64,000 nt of DNA from Nitrospirales bacterium (GTDB taxonomy: Bacteria; Nitrospirota; Nitrospiria; Nitrospirales; UBA8639). This document shows, piece by piece, positions 27,734 through 36,438 of the stretch. Both the position numbers and the translations under genes were made by a program. A model generated the notes under the pieces. The model was given only the letters and a program-made list of their open reading frames with translations. It had not been told where the DNA came from and searched no databases. The first letter of the stretch is position 1. Each line of letters opens with the position of its first letter. The DNA lies in contig JALDRJ010000002.1 of NCBI GenBank assembly GCA_031315865.1, forward strand, positions 310,001-374,000, given 5' to 3'.

Positions 27734-29643
27734 ACCGATGTTTCCTCTCGTGAAAGCGATTGAACAAGCGGAGTTGAAGCCGTCATTCGACTCTCGATCC
27801 GTTCATCCGCCGTTTGATAATCCCGCCGGCTTAACCAGAACATGCAAAACACCGAGGCCCAAAACAGCAGCATGTTGACCGTCACCATTTTCGCCGCAAA
27901 CCCTATAGCCGGCGTAAATGACCAGGGAGATACATCTTGCATGAGCTCATTCACATGCCAACCCAGCCGACCGGCTGATCGAATGTATCCCATTAGTCCC
28001 ATCACCCAGGTAAAGGCAGCGGCAACCCCGAATAACGCCACCATTCCGCGAATCGATATGTTTCCCCAGGCAATCGGGCCTCTCACCTTCGAACCTCGAA
28101 GCATGACATAATTTAGAAAAAGCCCACCGATCACCACCGTCGCCGTCGTGACCCCCTGCGGCATCGACAATCCCACACGCACGTTCGCTGGAATATAAAA
28201 CCCATAAATGGCCAGCCACACGATGTTAATCATGCCCAGGCCAAACATGGCCCCCAGGGCAATATTTCCAACCCGTTCCCATGAAACGGTCACGATGTGA
28301 TTGGCCCGCCGGTACAAGAGATAACTCAGTGCGGTCAAACATATCATGATGTTGATGGCCCCATTTTTGGCTGACATCACCCCGAACTGTCCAATCACAG
28401 GATGTTGCGCAGCCCCCATGGCTTTCATTTCACTCGGAGTCATCGCGATGGTATGGGGGGTAAACCAGACGATGAAACACCCCATCAACGCAAAGATGAT
28501 GGCTTTAAAATATGGATGAAAGCGTTCGCTTCCGGAGACTCGACCCAGCGATTGCCAAATGTAATAGTTGACCCCTAAAAAAAGCACGCCGACGGTAATG
28601 GCTTGAATCACGAACATCCACGAGAGGAGTCCACCCATCATCGTAATGCCCATTTGTGCGCGAAACTCAAATACCGCTTTCATCAACCAGTATCCCGCGA
28701 TAGGCATTGGCAACAGGGCACAGACGACGACAAGAATGAAAACATAGCCGACCCAATCATAATAGGCTCGTTCTTTTTCCGATCGAGTCGTGAGGAAGCG
28801 ATAGGCGGCATAGGCGACGACAACCGCCCCACCGGACATGATATCCGCCAAAAACCGGTGGGTATTAAGCGGATTCCAGAGAGGCGAATGCAATAAATGC
28901 CACACGTTCCCCAAGAACCGGCCATCGCCATCGACTCCGGATGGGGCCATCATGAAGGAGGCCCAGGCATTAGCCGACAGCAAGAGTACCGCTCCCATGG
29001 CATTCACCAGCACACCGATAGACATGTGAACCCATTTTTTACCCGATGACCTCAGATAATCCCAGCTGTAGTAGTACACCACCAGCAGAGACGACACGCC
29101 CACGAACACTCCGGCATACAGTGGCATGAGACTCTTAAACGTCGAACCCATGTACTTCATAAATCCAGGGTACAGTACGACGAAGACAGCTACGAGCGTC
29201 ACGCCTAACAGCGCTGTAAATGAGAGGGACACGACCGAAACCCGTATGATGTCACGTGCGAGACCATCGTATCGACGCGCCGATTCGGGATCACGACGAC
29301 AGAGGCCGAGAAACTCCAAGAGAACAGCAAAGAACGGGAGCGCCAGGACAAACCCGCCAAAATACGTATGTTGCTGCGTCACCAACCACACAAGCACCCG
29401 GTTATTGATGAATTGAAACACGGGATACGTTGTTTGCATTTCTTGGGCTGAGGGTCCACTCGGCGTCCCTTCCGTTTTATAGAAAATGTCTGAGGAGGCA
29501 GGAGAATCGGAGTAATAATTCGATGAGGACTCGGCATATGCTGGCGCTTTCTTGAAAAGTTCCCCTGCCAAGACGACGCCCAACGACATCAACAAGCACA
29601 CAAACCCCGCACGTTTCATCCATACCAACATGAAGTTTCTCAT
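27730..29643 (-). CDS. Second CydA-like bd-type oxidase subunit
   Basis: A 637-aa homologue of the product of 22055-24049, sharing layout and many blocks, for example QQHTYFGGFVLALPFF, KWVHMSIGVLVNAMG, ANAWASFMMAPSGVD, NPLNTHRFLADI, TPHTIAMTPSEMKAMG and SAKNGAINIMI. The N-terminus is a signal peptide (about 8-37, ending AYA) followed by a Ser/Tyr-rich linker containing YKTEG, a short motif also found in the linker of the other copy. No cytochrome c gene is in this cluster. It is coupled at both ends by ATGA overlaps: upstream to a polytopic membrane protein and downstream to DUF3047. Confidence 0.87.
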   Translation of the reverse strand: MRNFMLVWMKRAGFVCLLMSLGVVLAGELFKKAPAYAESSSNYYSDSPASSDIFYKTEGTPSGPSAQEMQTTYPVFQFINNRVLVWLVTQQHTYFGGFVLALPFFAVLLEFLGLCRRDPESARRYDGLARDIIRVSVVSLSFTALLGVTLVAVFVVLYPGFMKYMGSTFKSLMPLYAGVFVGVSSLLVVYYYSWDYLRSSGKKWVHMSIGVLVNAMGAVLLLSANAWASFMMAPSGVDGDGRFLGNVWHLLHSPLWNPLNTHRFLADIMSGGAVVVAYAAYRFLTTRSEKERAYYDWVGYVFILVVVCALLPMPIAGYWLMKAVFEFRAQMGITMMGGLLSWMFVIQAITVGVLFLGVNYYIWQSLGRVSGSERFHPYFKAIIFALMGCFIVWFTPHTIAMTPSEMKAMGAAQHPVIGQFGVMSAKNGAINIMICLTALSYLLYRRANHIVTVSWERVGNIALGAMFGLGMINIVWLAIYGFYIPANVRVGLSMPQGVTTATVVIGGLFLNYVMLRGSKVRGPIAWGNISIRGMVALFGVAAAFTWVMGLMGYIRSAGRLGWHVNELMQDVSPWSFTPAIGFAAKMVTVNMLLFWASVFCMFWLSRRDYQTADERIESRMTASTPLVQSLSREETSV

Positions 29644-30719
29644 CTTGATTCTGGCTGCGTTGAAGGTGTCGCAACGGAAACCTGAGAAGGCTCTTGAGCG
29701 GTCAACCCGGCCTTCTTCAAAATTCCCATCACGAATGGACAGCTTTGAATGTTGTCTGGAATCCCCTGCTGTGTTTCAGCCTCGAGCAAGACGGCTCGTC
29801 CCAGGTAAAAACAGTACCCGGACATCAACGCCGCGGTGGTTCCGGCCATAAACACTTGAGCCGCATGATGACTCTGCTCAACTTGAAGCAAAAAGGTAAA
29901 CAATCCTGCTTGAACCAGGTAGTAGGTCAGAGCGAATGTCAGACAGGGCCATAGCCAGAATCGAGCGATAGAAAGCCACGGTCTTTCACGGAAACCATGA
30001 CGCCAATCGCCTGAACGCGATCGACCGGCATAGAACGCGAGCAACCCCACACAGCCTGCCAGGACCGACATCATGAGCGACTGCGTAATTTCGTGACCAC
30101 CGATGTGCCCCATGCCTAGTAAGAGCACCGCTCCGCCCATAGCCAGCACAGCCGATCCGCTTGCCCATTTACCGACCGTCCCCGATTCTAACTGAAACCA
30201 TCGACGAAAGGGACCGCTATCAGGGAAGGTCACAATCTTTTGCCCTTGCTGCTCTTTCCAGCGGACATGCCCTAGTTCAAACGCATCCCGCGTCACAGAA
30301 GAACTTGCGATAATAATGGCCATCATCGCAGGACCCTCAGGATGAAGGAGAAAGTCGTACGCTACGAAAATCTTCAAAAGCGCTAAGACGAGCAGAGAAA
30401 GTTGCACCCCATAGGCAAAGCCAACCCACCCAACGACCCAAGCGATACGACGCAGACCATCTTCATGAAGAGCCGTCGACACTGAAACCTGACGACCCAT
30501 GCGATAGGACCACAATGCTGAGAGTGAGGCCAAAAATCCGCTGAACGCGAGAAGTATGAATGGATCGTCCAACGGAAGAGATGACTTGAGAAGACGGTAC
30601 ACGATAAACGCAATCATGCCAGGCGCCAACATGACGAGGCGTTTACGCTTTCTCACGGCAGGCTCGGTCACAAGCCCATTTAACTGTGGAACCACCCGAA
30701 GCGCTAAGCGATGAAGCAT
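29640..30719 (-). CDS. Polytopic membrane protein of oxidase cluster 2
   Basis: A 359-aa protein with about eight hydrophobic segments and a short cytoplasmic-looking N-terminus rich in Arg/Lys. No cofactor motif is recognisable; several His occur near membrane boundaries (GHVRW, GHIGGHE, QSHHAAQ). The C-terminal tail carries Cys in QSCPFVM. It is the first gene of the second CydA-like cluster and ends in an ATGA overlap with the oxidase subunit, so a partner or assembly role is likely. It shows no CydB signature that I can identify, but it holds the position where a second subunit would be expected. Confidence 0.7.
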   Translation of the reverse strand: MLHRLALRVVPQLNGLVTEPAVRKRKRLVMLAPGMIAFIVYRLLKSSLPLDDPFILLAFSGFLASLSALWSYRMGRQVSVSTALHEDGLRRIAWVVGWVGFAYGVQLSLLVLALLKIFVAYDFLLHPEGPAMMAIIIASSSVTRDAFELGHVRWKEQQGQKIVTFPDSGPFRRWFQLESGTVGKWASGSAVLAMGGAVLLLGMGHIGGHEITQSLMMSVLAGCVGLLAFYAGRSRSGDWRHGFRERPWLSIARFWLWPCLTFALTYYLVQAGLFTFLLQVEQSHHAAQVFMAGTTAALMSGYCFYLGRAVLLEAETQQGIPDNIQSCPFVMGILKKAGLTAQEPSQVSVATPSTQPESR

Positions 30720-30887
30720 GATGTCACCCTACAGTTGCTCACTCCAGTGCTCACCCCATCCGGGACGAAACAGACGGCGTGGTGAAATCTCAATAGACGA
30801 GGACAACTTCCCGAATATAATATACGGTTGCGGTCCATCGAAGCGTGCCTTTCGCTGATCGGCCGTTAACATTCCTTAGACCTGGCC

Positions 30888-31376
30888 TTAGGCATTCTGG
30901 GTCTTGGGATTACCCATACCAAAATATCTGGCTTTTATCTCTTCCATCAGCTCGACTGTAACCTCTGTCATTCCACGCTCCAGAGCCGTTCGTTCTAACT
31001 CCACTTTGGCCATCGCTCGAATGGCCGGCGGCACCCGTTCCAAGCGACGTATCGTATCCTGACTCCATGACACGGTTCCTTGATTCTTCGCCTCTCCAAG
31101 AAAATCAAACGTGACCAAATTATTCCCGCTTACCCTGGCGTACCGTTCAACATCGTCCCGATAGAACGGCGCGCTATAAGGAGGCAGACGGTCTAACATA
31201 TGAAGAGCTTCATCCGTCCAACATACTTGCGTGAATAACGGAGCCACTTCTTTGGGCTCACCCTCTATCCCGAGAGACCGCCCACAACCCTCGCACCTGA
31301 ACCGAGCAAGGCAGGTCGTCGCATCAAGTTCATCAACCCCATTCGGCTCCAACCTTCGTCCGCAATCACAGTTCAT
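30888..31376 (-). CDS. PCP_red domain protein, two repeats plus N-terminal Cys cluster
   Basis: A 162-aa soluble protein. Residues 1-36 have six Cys (CDCGRR, then later CLARFRCEGCG), probably a zinc ribbon. Two copies of the small helical PCP_red domain follow: CWTDEALHMLDRLPPYSAPF (about 52-95) and SWSQDTIRRLERVPPAIRAM with TEVTVELMEEIKARY (about 103-153). The domain was named from the light-independent protochlorophyllide reductase B subunit but also occurs in non-photosynthetic bacteria, where its role is not settled. The gene lies between the oxidase cluster and a DUF420 gene. No chlorophyll genes are present. Confidence 0.8.
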   Translation of the reverse strand: MNCDCGRRLEPNGVDELDATTCLARFRCEGCGRSLGIEGEPKEVAPLFTQVCWTDEALHMLDRLPPYSAPFYRDDVERYARVSGNNLVTFDFLGEAKNQGTVSWSQDTIRRLERVPPAIRAMAKVELERTALERGMTEVTVELMEEIKARYFGMGNPKTQNA

Positions 31377-31461
31377 ACATGCTCGACCTGAAACCTCAAT
31401 CTACCAGCATTATCCGCCAGGTTTCCCCTCACCTTCAGTTCGCATTGTCGGGTTTTCTGCA

Positions 31462-32178
31462 TCACCCGATTTTACCAGGATACAGGATGTACAACATCGT
31501 ATAGGTCACACTTCCCGTGACGAACAAGACGCAATAGATGACCATCGTAAACTGACCAAGCACACGATGCCGTCTGGCTCCATTGGGCCACATTCGCTGA
31601 ATCGACATTTCAAGCATCATGACCACGGCGATAATGACGAGAAGACTCACCCATACGACCAGCTTCCCCATTCCAAAACGGTCTATAGCTACGAGCGCCA
31701 ACAAATAGGCCGCTACGAGCCCAGCTAGCACCCCGAGTATCCCAAGCATTTTGGTCCACGTCGTCACAAGAACGTGTTCTCGCAAGAGCCGTCTGGTCCC
31801 GGAAATAAATTGCGTCCGGAACCCGAGAACGATCATATACACCGCCATGATCAACCCGATGACAACCAAGATGATGTGAAGAGTGAGAATCGGGACGAAT
31901 ACCGTATCGTACATCCATTGCGAACCCCCAAACCCTTCCTTTCCTTCGAAGGCCAAGACGCCAAGGTTTCGGAATAAATAGTAACTGGTGAAGAAAGACA
32001 GCATCGCGATCATTCCGCCCAACATCAGCCAATGGTGTTTTGTTCCTTCCCCCTTTCTTGCCTGGAACCACCCGACGACAAAGAGAACCGTAAAGACTGT
32101 CGCCATAAGCTGACTGACGTCCGCCCCCATCGTCGCATGCGTTCCGACGAACCCAGGTTGTCTCAGCCATTCGGCCAT
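31462..32178 (-). CDS. DUF420 membrane protein (CtaM-like)
   Basis: A 238-aa protein with about six helices. It fits the DUF420 pattern: an early helix, KHHWLMLGGMIAMLSFFTSYYLFR, FVPILTLHIILVVIGLIMAVYMIVLG, and ARRHRVLGQFTMVIYCVLFVTGSVTYTMLY at the C-terminus. Conserved His residues in helices 2, 3 and 5 are typical of the family. The Gram-positive member CtaM is needed for maturation of haem-copper oxidase. An assembly role for the oxidases in this region is therefore plausible, but is inference. The start lies three bases after the methyltransferase stop, so the two genes form an operon. Confidence 0.75.
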   Translation of the reverse strand: MAEWLRQPGFVGTHATMGADVSQLMATVFTVLFVVGWFQARKGEGTKHHWLMLGGMIAMLSFFTSYYLFRNLGVLAFEGKEGFGGSQWMYDTVFVPILTLHIILVVIGLIMAVYMIVLGFRTQFISGTRRLLREHVLVTTWTKMLGILGVLAGLVAAYLLALVAIDRFGMGKLVVWVSLLVIIAVVMMLEMSIQRMWPNGARRHRVLGQFTMVIYCVLFVTGSVTYTMLYILYPGKIG

Positions 32179-32181
32179 GAG

Positions 32182-33177
32182 CTAAATCCCTCCTTCCATC
32201 GGCTTTCTCCCTTGAACAACCGCGCATGGCTCAAGCTCATGAACATCTCGAAACCCCGCATCGCGCAGCCATCGCATAGCTTCTTGAGTCGTAAAACATT
32301 GCCCTTGCTCGGTGTTGACCATGATATGAACGGCAAATGCCGTCGTCCATGCGGGGCTGGTTCCTGAGGGGTCAAGGAATCGATCTTTAATGACAAGTTG
32401 CCCACCAGGGGACAACGACTGAAAAATTTTGGCAACCAGCGTCGCATTCACTTCACCATCCTGATAATGAAGAATATCAGACATCAACGCAGCATCATAC
32501 GGGCCCTTGAAATCATCGACATGAAAATTTCCCGCCAACGTGCGAATACGAGATTCAAGCCCGACTTTTCGAATCACGGCTTCAGTCATTTTTAGCGTCG
32601 ATGGGAGATCGAATACCGTAGCGGTGAGCTCTGGATATTCCTGACAACAGGCGATCGCATTCGTACCAGCCCCCCCTCCGACATCCAGGAGACTGTTGGC
32701 CCCATCAAGTTGCATACGCTTCGCAAGACTCGGTCCACTCTCACGTCCGATTCGATGTAAAACGGAAAGCACATTCACGCCCATATCTGGATCGGTTTCA
32801 AATACATGCCGAGAAACAGGAGACCGGCCTGTCCGAATCGTCTCTTCAAGCTTTCCCCAGTTCTCCCATTCGGCATCGTGCAGCAACAGAAGATGGCCGA
32901 CGTATTCTTCTTGAGACTTTACCAAATATCGTTGAGCGACCTCGGTGTTCATGTAGACATCAGCCTCTTTTTTCAAGACTCTCATCGCTACCAAAGCATT
33001 GAGTAACAATGCGAGGGGTCGATCAGTTAACGCGTGATCCTGAGCGAGTTGAGAAGAAGAACGAGGGCTTCCATTCAGTGAAGAAAAGAGATCAAGCTTC
33101 ACTGCCGTAAGGAGAATTTTTGTCTCCCAATAGTAGCCAAGTTGAAATATTTCAGCGAGGGAAAGTTCGCGCGGCAC
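32182..33177 (-). CDS. SAM-dependent O-methyltransferase family protein
   Basis: A 331-aa enzyme with an N-terminal winged-helix dimerisation domain (about 1-90, ILLTAVKLDLFSSL) and a Rossmann methyltransferase domain with motif I LLDVGGGAGTNA near 165-176, an acidic residue in TVFDLP and the block LSPGGQLVIKDRFLD. The order matches the acetylserotonin/hydroxyneurosporene O-methyltransferase family, whose members methylate hydroxyl groups of aromatic or isoprenoid compounds. The substrate is unknown. It is the upstream gene of a two-gene operon with the DUF420 protein; a role in a quinone or haem-related pathway is only a guess. Confidence 0.85.
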   Translation of the reverse strand: MPRELSLAEIFQLGYYWETKILLTAVKLDLFSSLNGSPRSSSQLAQDHALTDRPLALLLNALVAMRVLKKEADVYMNTEVAQRYLVKSQEEYVGHLLLLHDAEWENWGKLEETIRTGRSPVSRHVFETDPDMGVNVLSVLHRIGRESGPSLAKRMQLDGANSLLDVGGGAGTNAIACCQEYPELTATVFDLPSTLKMTEAVIRKVGLESRIRTLAGNFHVDDFKGPYDAALMSDILHYQDGEVNATLVAKIFQSLSPGGQLVIKDRFLDPSGTSPAWTTAFAVHIMVNTEQGQCFTTQEAMRWLRDAGFRDVHELEPCAVVQGRKPMEGGI

Positions 33178-33280
33178 TCAGCGCCTCGACTAAGACTAAA
33201 AGATGGTGTTCCATGGTGAATCGATCTTAACGACCACTGAAGGACAAACGCAAGCGAAAGGCCATGGAAGGATTTGACGC

Positions 33281-33328
33281 AAAAACAACGAGGGCAACCC
33301 GACGACGATCCGGGCTGCCCTCATTGTT
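33281..33328 (-). terminator. Rho-independent terminator after cupredoxin-fusion gene
   Basis: On the minus strand a long imperfect hairpin (AACAATGAGGGCAGCCCG paired with CGGGTTGCCCTCGTTGTT) precedes a T-rich tail. It lies about 20 bases past the stop at 33350. Confidence 0.85.
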
Positions 33329-33349
33329 GATTCACGAATTTTTGATGAA

Positions 33350-34165
33350 TTACTTTACGTCAAAGTTCGCTTCAACGGTCGCACCATCTTTCACGTCGAC
33401 TTCGATTTCAATGGCTTTTTTCCCAACAGCGTTTTTTGCGGCGACAGGATGCCAAACTAACAATTTATGTTTTCCTGCCGGGACGTCCTTGATTTCGAAC
33501 GTTCCATCAGCGCCGGTGGTCGCATGAAACTTGTTCGTGACTGGAAGATACCAGGATTGCATGAACTCATGTTGATCACATTGCAACCGAACCACGCCTC
33601 CCTTACTCGCCATGCGAAGCATCAACGTCTTTTCCAACGAATCGCCTTTTTTGGCCAACCCGATGTTGAAGAGCGTAGCGGACTTCGCACCCAGGACATC
33701 AAAACTGTGAGGATTGTGAAGCACACCCTCTTTGGATTTCGGATCATCCGGATCGGCGTCGTTATTCGTCACTTTGAACTGCCCCTTACTCACAGCGACA
33801 CCCGTAAACGGCTTAAACTCGCACAAATCAGCCGTGACTTCTTGAGCCGGAGCCTTCTTAAACGTTCCTGTCCAGGCTTTGTCGTTAATGTCCCGAACGG
33901 CCACAATGGCGTCCTGAAGCCCTTTGCCATCACCAACTTGAACTTCTTTCAACAAACGGGTATTGCCATCTTTACTCTTATTCACATTTTTTTTACAGAA
34001 CTCCACGTTGGGGAACTTCGAGAAGGCAAATTCCTTGGGTGCCGGGACTTTGCCGCTGAAGGTCACTTTTCCTTTAATGGTTCCACCGGCATGCGCAATC
34101 ATCGGAGCGGCCATGAGTGCGGCTCCTGCAAGAAGACACATAGTAAGAGACTGACGATTTCTCAT
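33350..34165 (-). CDS. Exported cupredoxin-like protein with carboxypeptidase-regulatory domain
   Basis: A 271-aa protein with a signal peptide (1-26, ending AHAG). The central part resembles a blue-copper fold: His in VLHNPHSFDVLG, then the ligand loop CDQHEFM (Cys-x2-His-x2-Met), the geometry of type 1 copper sites. The C-terminal 70 residues form a CarboxypepD_reg-like beta-sandwich (ATTGADGTFEIKDVPAGKHKLLVWHP). Three further Cys (CKKN, LCEF) could be structural. It has its own strong promoter and terminator, so it is probably monocistronic and well expressed. It is homologous to the tandem pair at 38.6-40.4 kb. A periplasmic electron-carrier or copper-binding role is inferred. Confidence 0.82.
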   Translation of the reverse strand: MRNRQSLTMCLLAGAALMAAPMIAHAGGTIKGKVTFSGKVPAPKEFAFSKFPNVEFCKKNVNKSKDGNTRLLKEVQVGDGKGLQDAIVAVRDINDKAWTGTFKKAPAQEVTADLCEFKPFTGVAVSKGQFKVTNNDADPDDPKSKEGVLHNPHSFDVLGAKSATLFNIGLAKKGDSLEKTLMLRMASKGGVVRLQCDQHEFMQSWYLPVTNKFHATTGADGTFEIKDVPAGKHKLLVWHPVAAKNAVGKKAIEIEVDVKDGATVEANFDVK

Positions 34166-34313
34166 AAGACTTCCTCCTAGTTGAGAATAATTAGTGTGCT
34201 AACGAGGGGGGGATTAATACTTGCGGCTGTTAAAGACTCTCCTACGCACCATCGGCTTTGTTGAGAATGTGAGCAGGAAAACTGCTGAAACCTCGTTAAT
34301 GTATTCACCTTCT

Positions 34314-34343
34314 TATATACCAAGAAGGAAAAAAACGTGTCAA
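34314..34343 (-). promoter_or_regulatory. Sigma70-type promoter of the cupredoxin-fusion gene
   Basis: The minus strand reads TTGACA (34338-34343), an 18-base spacer, then TATATA (34314-34319), about 150 bases upstream of the ATG at 34165. This is the best sigma70 match seen in the window. It lies in the ~300-base gap 34166-34469, which otherwise holds no gene. Confidence 0.65.
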
Positions 34344-34469
34344 GCAAACTCAGCAATCACGAATAAAAAAACACGCCAGTAAGCCATTGATAAATAAAGA
34401 TAAATTGACACTCACTCTTAAAGAGTTTCTTCGAATCACCACCGAAGCATAGAAAGTTTATACGTTATA

Positions 34470-36371
34470 CTATCTAGACACTTCGATGAGTTCTTTATAC
34501 TGAATACTGATTTGACTGGGCTCTGAAATGGGTTCGGAACACAGCGTATCCGTGCATACGTACGCACGCGGCACAGGCGTTGCTGGAAACGAAATGGCAC
34601 CAAGGACTAATGAGTCTTCCCTCGGATCCAAGAGATGAACAATCCTGCCAGGCGCATAAAGAGTTAGGGCCTCTTGGAAAAGTCTAAAAGCTTTTTCATC
34701 GTCTCTTATTCCCACCACCACAACACGGACCGGATATTCAAGAAAACGAACAAGGGCCATACCTGTTAACCCAAGGGGAAGCTGATTCGATGAGCCCAAC
34801 ACATACCGAAGGGTTTGCTCCGCAACCTTAAGGTAAACCTGATTGTTTGTCACATAATACAGGTCAGATAAGTAGATCACTGCACGCAAATTCTCCGACA
34901 CTGATTTGTGGGGAAACTTTAAGAGCCCTTCCGCCGCAGCACGAATCGGACGATCATACAACCCCCCTCCTTGCTTATCTTGCAATTGGTTGATGAAATC
35001 CTGTGTCAGCCGCTCAGCCCGCATCAAATAGGTTTTATTGCCTGTCGTCAGCCATGCCTCTAATAATGCCCGGGCAAAGGCAACTTGATCTCCTAGCAGG
35101 CCAAATGCCTCCGGAGTCCCATCCTGTTCAAGATGCGCCATACCTCTCCCCCGCACATAACGATCGCGGTACAAACCATTGAGCATTTGTAATGCCCGTT
35201 CTAGAACTTTCTGATCCCCGAAAACTTGGTAGGCTTTGAGGCAGCTCTGAATCATTAGCCCATTCCACCCTGTATAGATTGTCCGGTCGACATTCGGAAC
35301 TCCTATCTTCATCCGCTCGGCGACATTCAGCCCAAAATACTCTTCTCCCGCCATGATAATGCGAGATGAGCTCGACACTTCTTTCACATCCGCATCTTGA
35401 CTCGCAAAAAATCCTCGCGCATGTTCATCAGATAAAAAAGTCCTGACATAGTGTAGGATATTATCCACCACCAACCGATACACTGGTTCACCCGTGACCT
35501 GATACGCCTCAAGATAGGTCTCAAGATTCATGGCTTGAAGATGCAGCATCTTTTCAAAATGAGGGTTCGTCCAATCGGCATTCACCGCATACCGGTAAAA
35601 ACCGCCCCAAACTGGGTCGATGAGATTTCGCTGTTGATCCAAGGTAAACAAGATCATGCGACGAAGAGCCTGATCCCGAGACTCATGATAGCGGCGAAAA
35701 AGAAAGGCGATCGTTTCTGACTCGAAAAACTTTGGCGCATCGCCAAACCCTCCATGAGTGCCATCAAAGTTCCGCTGGATCGTCGACGCGGTCTGTTCAA
35801 TGATTTCAGGATCGATCATTCCCGCAGGACGAACCCGGTTCTTCCTCGCTTCTTGCACGTTCGCCCAGATATCAGTGGCGTGGTTCAGCAATTCGCTCTT
35901 GTTATCACGATACAATTTTTCGGTCTCTCGTAGGGCTTCATACAAATCTTCCGGAACAAGAAAGTTCGCCTGGAACAGTATTTCTCCGGTCGGCATCAGA
36001 ATACTGGTCGTCGGCCACCCTCCATGCCGATAGCGTGCATCTATATCGGGACGTTGATCCGTATCGACTCGAATGGCGACAAACCTGGCATTGACGAAAT
36101 CCACGATCCTCGAATCCGCATAAGTCGTCTCATCCATGACATGACAGGCGTGACACCAGACCGCCGTCACATCAAGGAGAATGAGTTTGTCTTGTTCCTG
36201 CGCTATTCGAAACACCTCTTTGTTCCAAGACATCCAACGAATGGCTTGCGTCCGATCAGCAGAAGGAGTGACGACGGCAGGATGACTTGAAGGAGACGGA
36301 GAATAACAAGAACTGCAACTCAGGACGATCAACACGGCCAGCACACATCCTGAATCGAACTGAAACTTCAT
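34470..36371 (-). CDS. DUF255 thioredoxin-domain lipoprotein (YyaL/SSP411-like)
   Basis: A 633-aa protein. The N-terminus is a lipoprotein signal (LIVLSCSSC), so the mature protein is probably anchored in the periplasm. The thioredoxin-like domain (about 45-165) has the family motif VWCHACHVMDETTY with a redox Cys-x2-Cys and GGWPTTSILMPTG. An alpha/alpha-barrel of the glycoside-hydrolase-like type follows with DGTHGGFGDAPKFFE, WTNPHFEKMLHLQAMNLE and FFASQDAD, typical of DUF255 proteins. Most relatives are cytoplasmic and longer, so the lipidated version is slightly unusual. The substrate is unknown. Upstream of it, 67 bases away, lies the HEAT-repeat gene. Confidence 0.88.
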   Translation of the reverse strand: MKFQFDSGCVLAVLIVLSCSSCYSPSPSSHPAVVTPSADRTQAIRWMSWNKEVFRIAQEQDKLILLDVTAVWCHACHVMDETTYADSRIVDFVNARFVAIRVDTDQRPDIDARYRHGGWPTTSILMPTGEILFQANFLVPEDLYEALRETEKLYRDNKSELLNHATDIWANVQEARKNRVRPAGMIDPEIIEQTASTIQRNFDGTHGGFGDAPKFFESETIAFLFRRYHESRDQALRRMILFTLDQQRNLIDPVWGGFYRYAVNADWTNPHFEKMLHLQAMNLETYLEAYQVTGEPVYRLVVDNILHYVRTFLSDEHARGFFASQDADVKEVSSSSRIIMAGEEYFGLNVAERMKIGVPNVDRTIYTGWNGLMIQSCLKAYQVFGDQKVLERALQMLNGLYRDRYVRGRGMAHLEQDGTPEAFGLLGDQVAFARALLEAWLTTGNKTYLMRAERLTQDFINQLQDKQGGGLYDRPIRAAAEGLLKFPHKSVSENLRAVIYLSDLYYVTNNQVYLKVAEQTLRYVLGSSNQLPLGLTGMALVRFLEYPVRVVVVGIRDDEKAFRLFQEALTLYAPGRIVHLLDPREDSLVLGAISFPATPVPRAYVCTDTLCSEPISEPSQISIQYKELIEVSR

Positions 36372-36438
36372 AGCTCAACCTGACACAACTGAACTAGAAG
36401 GATAATTAGCGCAGAGACGATAATCTTGGAGATCTGGC

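Noticed and set aside
30818-30828. AT-rich ATATAATATAC as a promoter of oxidase cluster 2
   Set aside because: It contains a possible -10 box but no -35 box at acceptable distance in the minus direction, so it is too weak to list as a feature.
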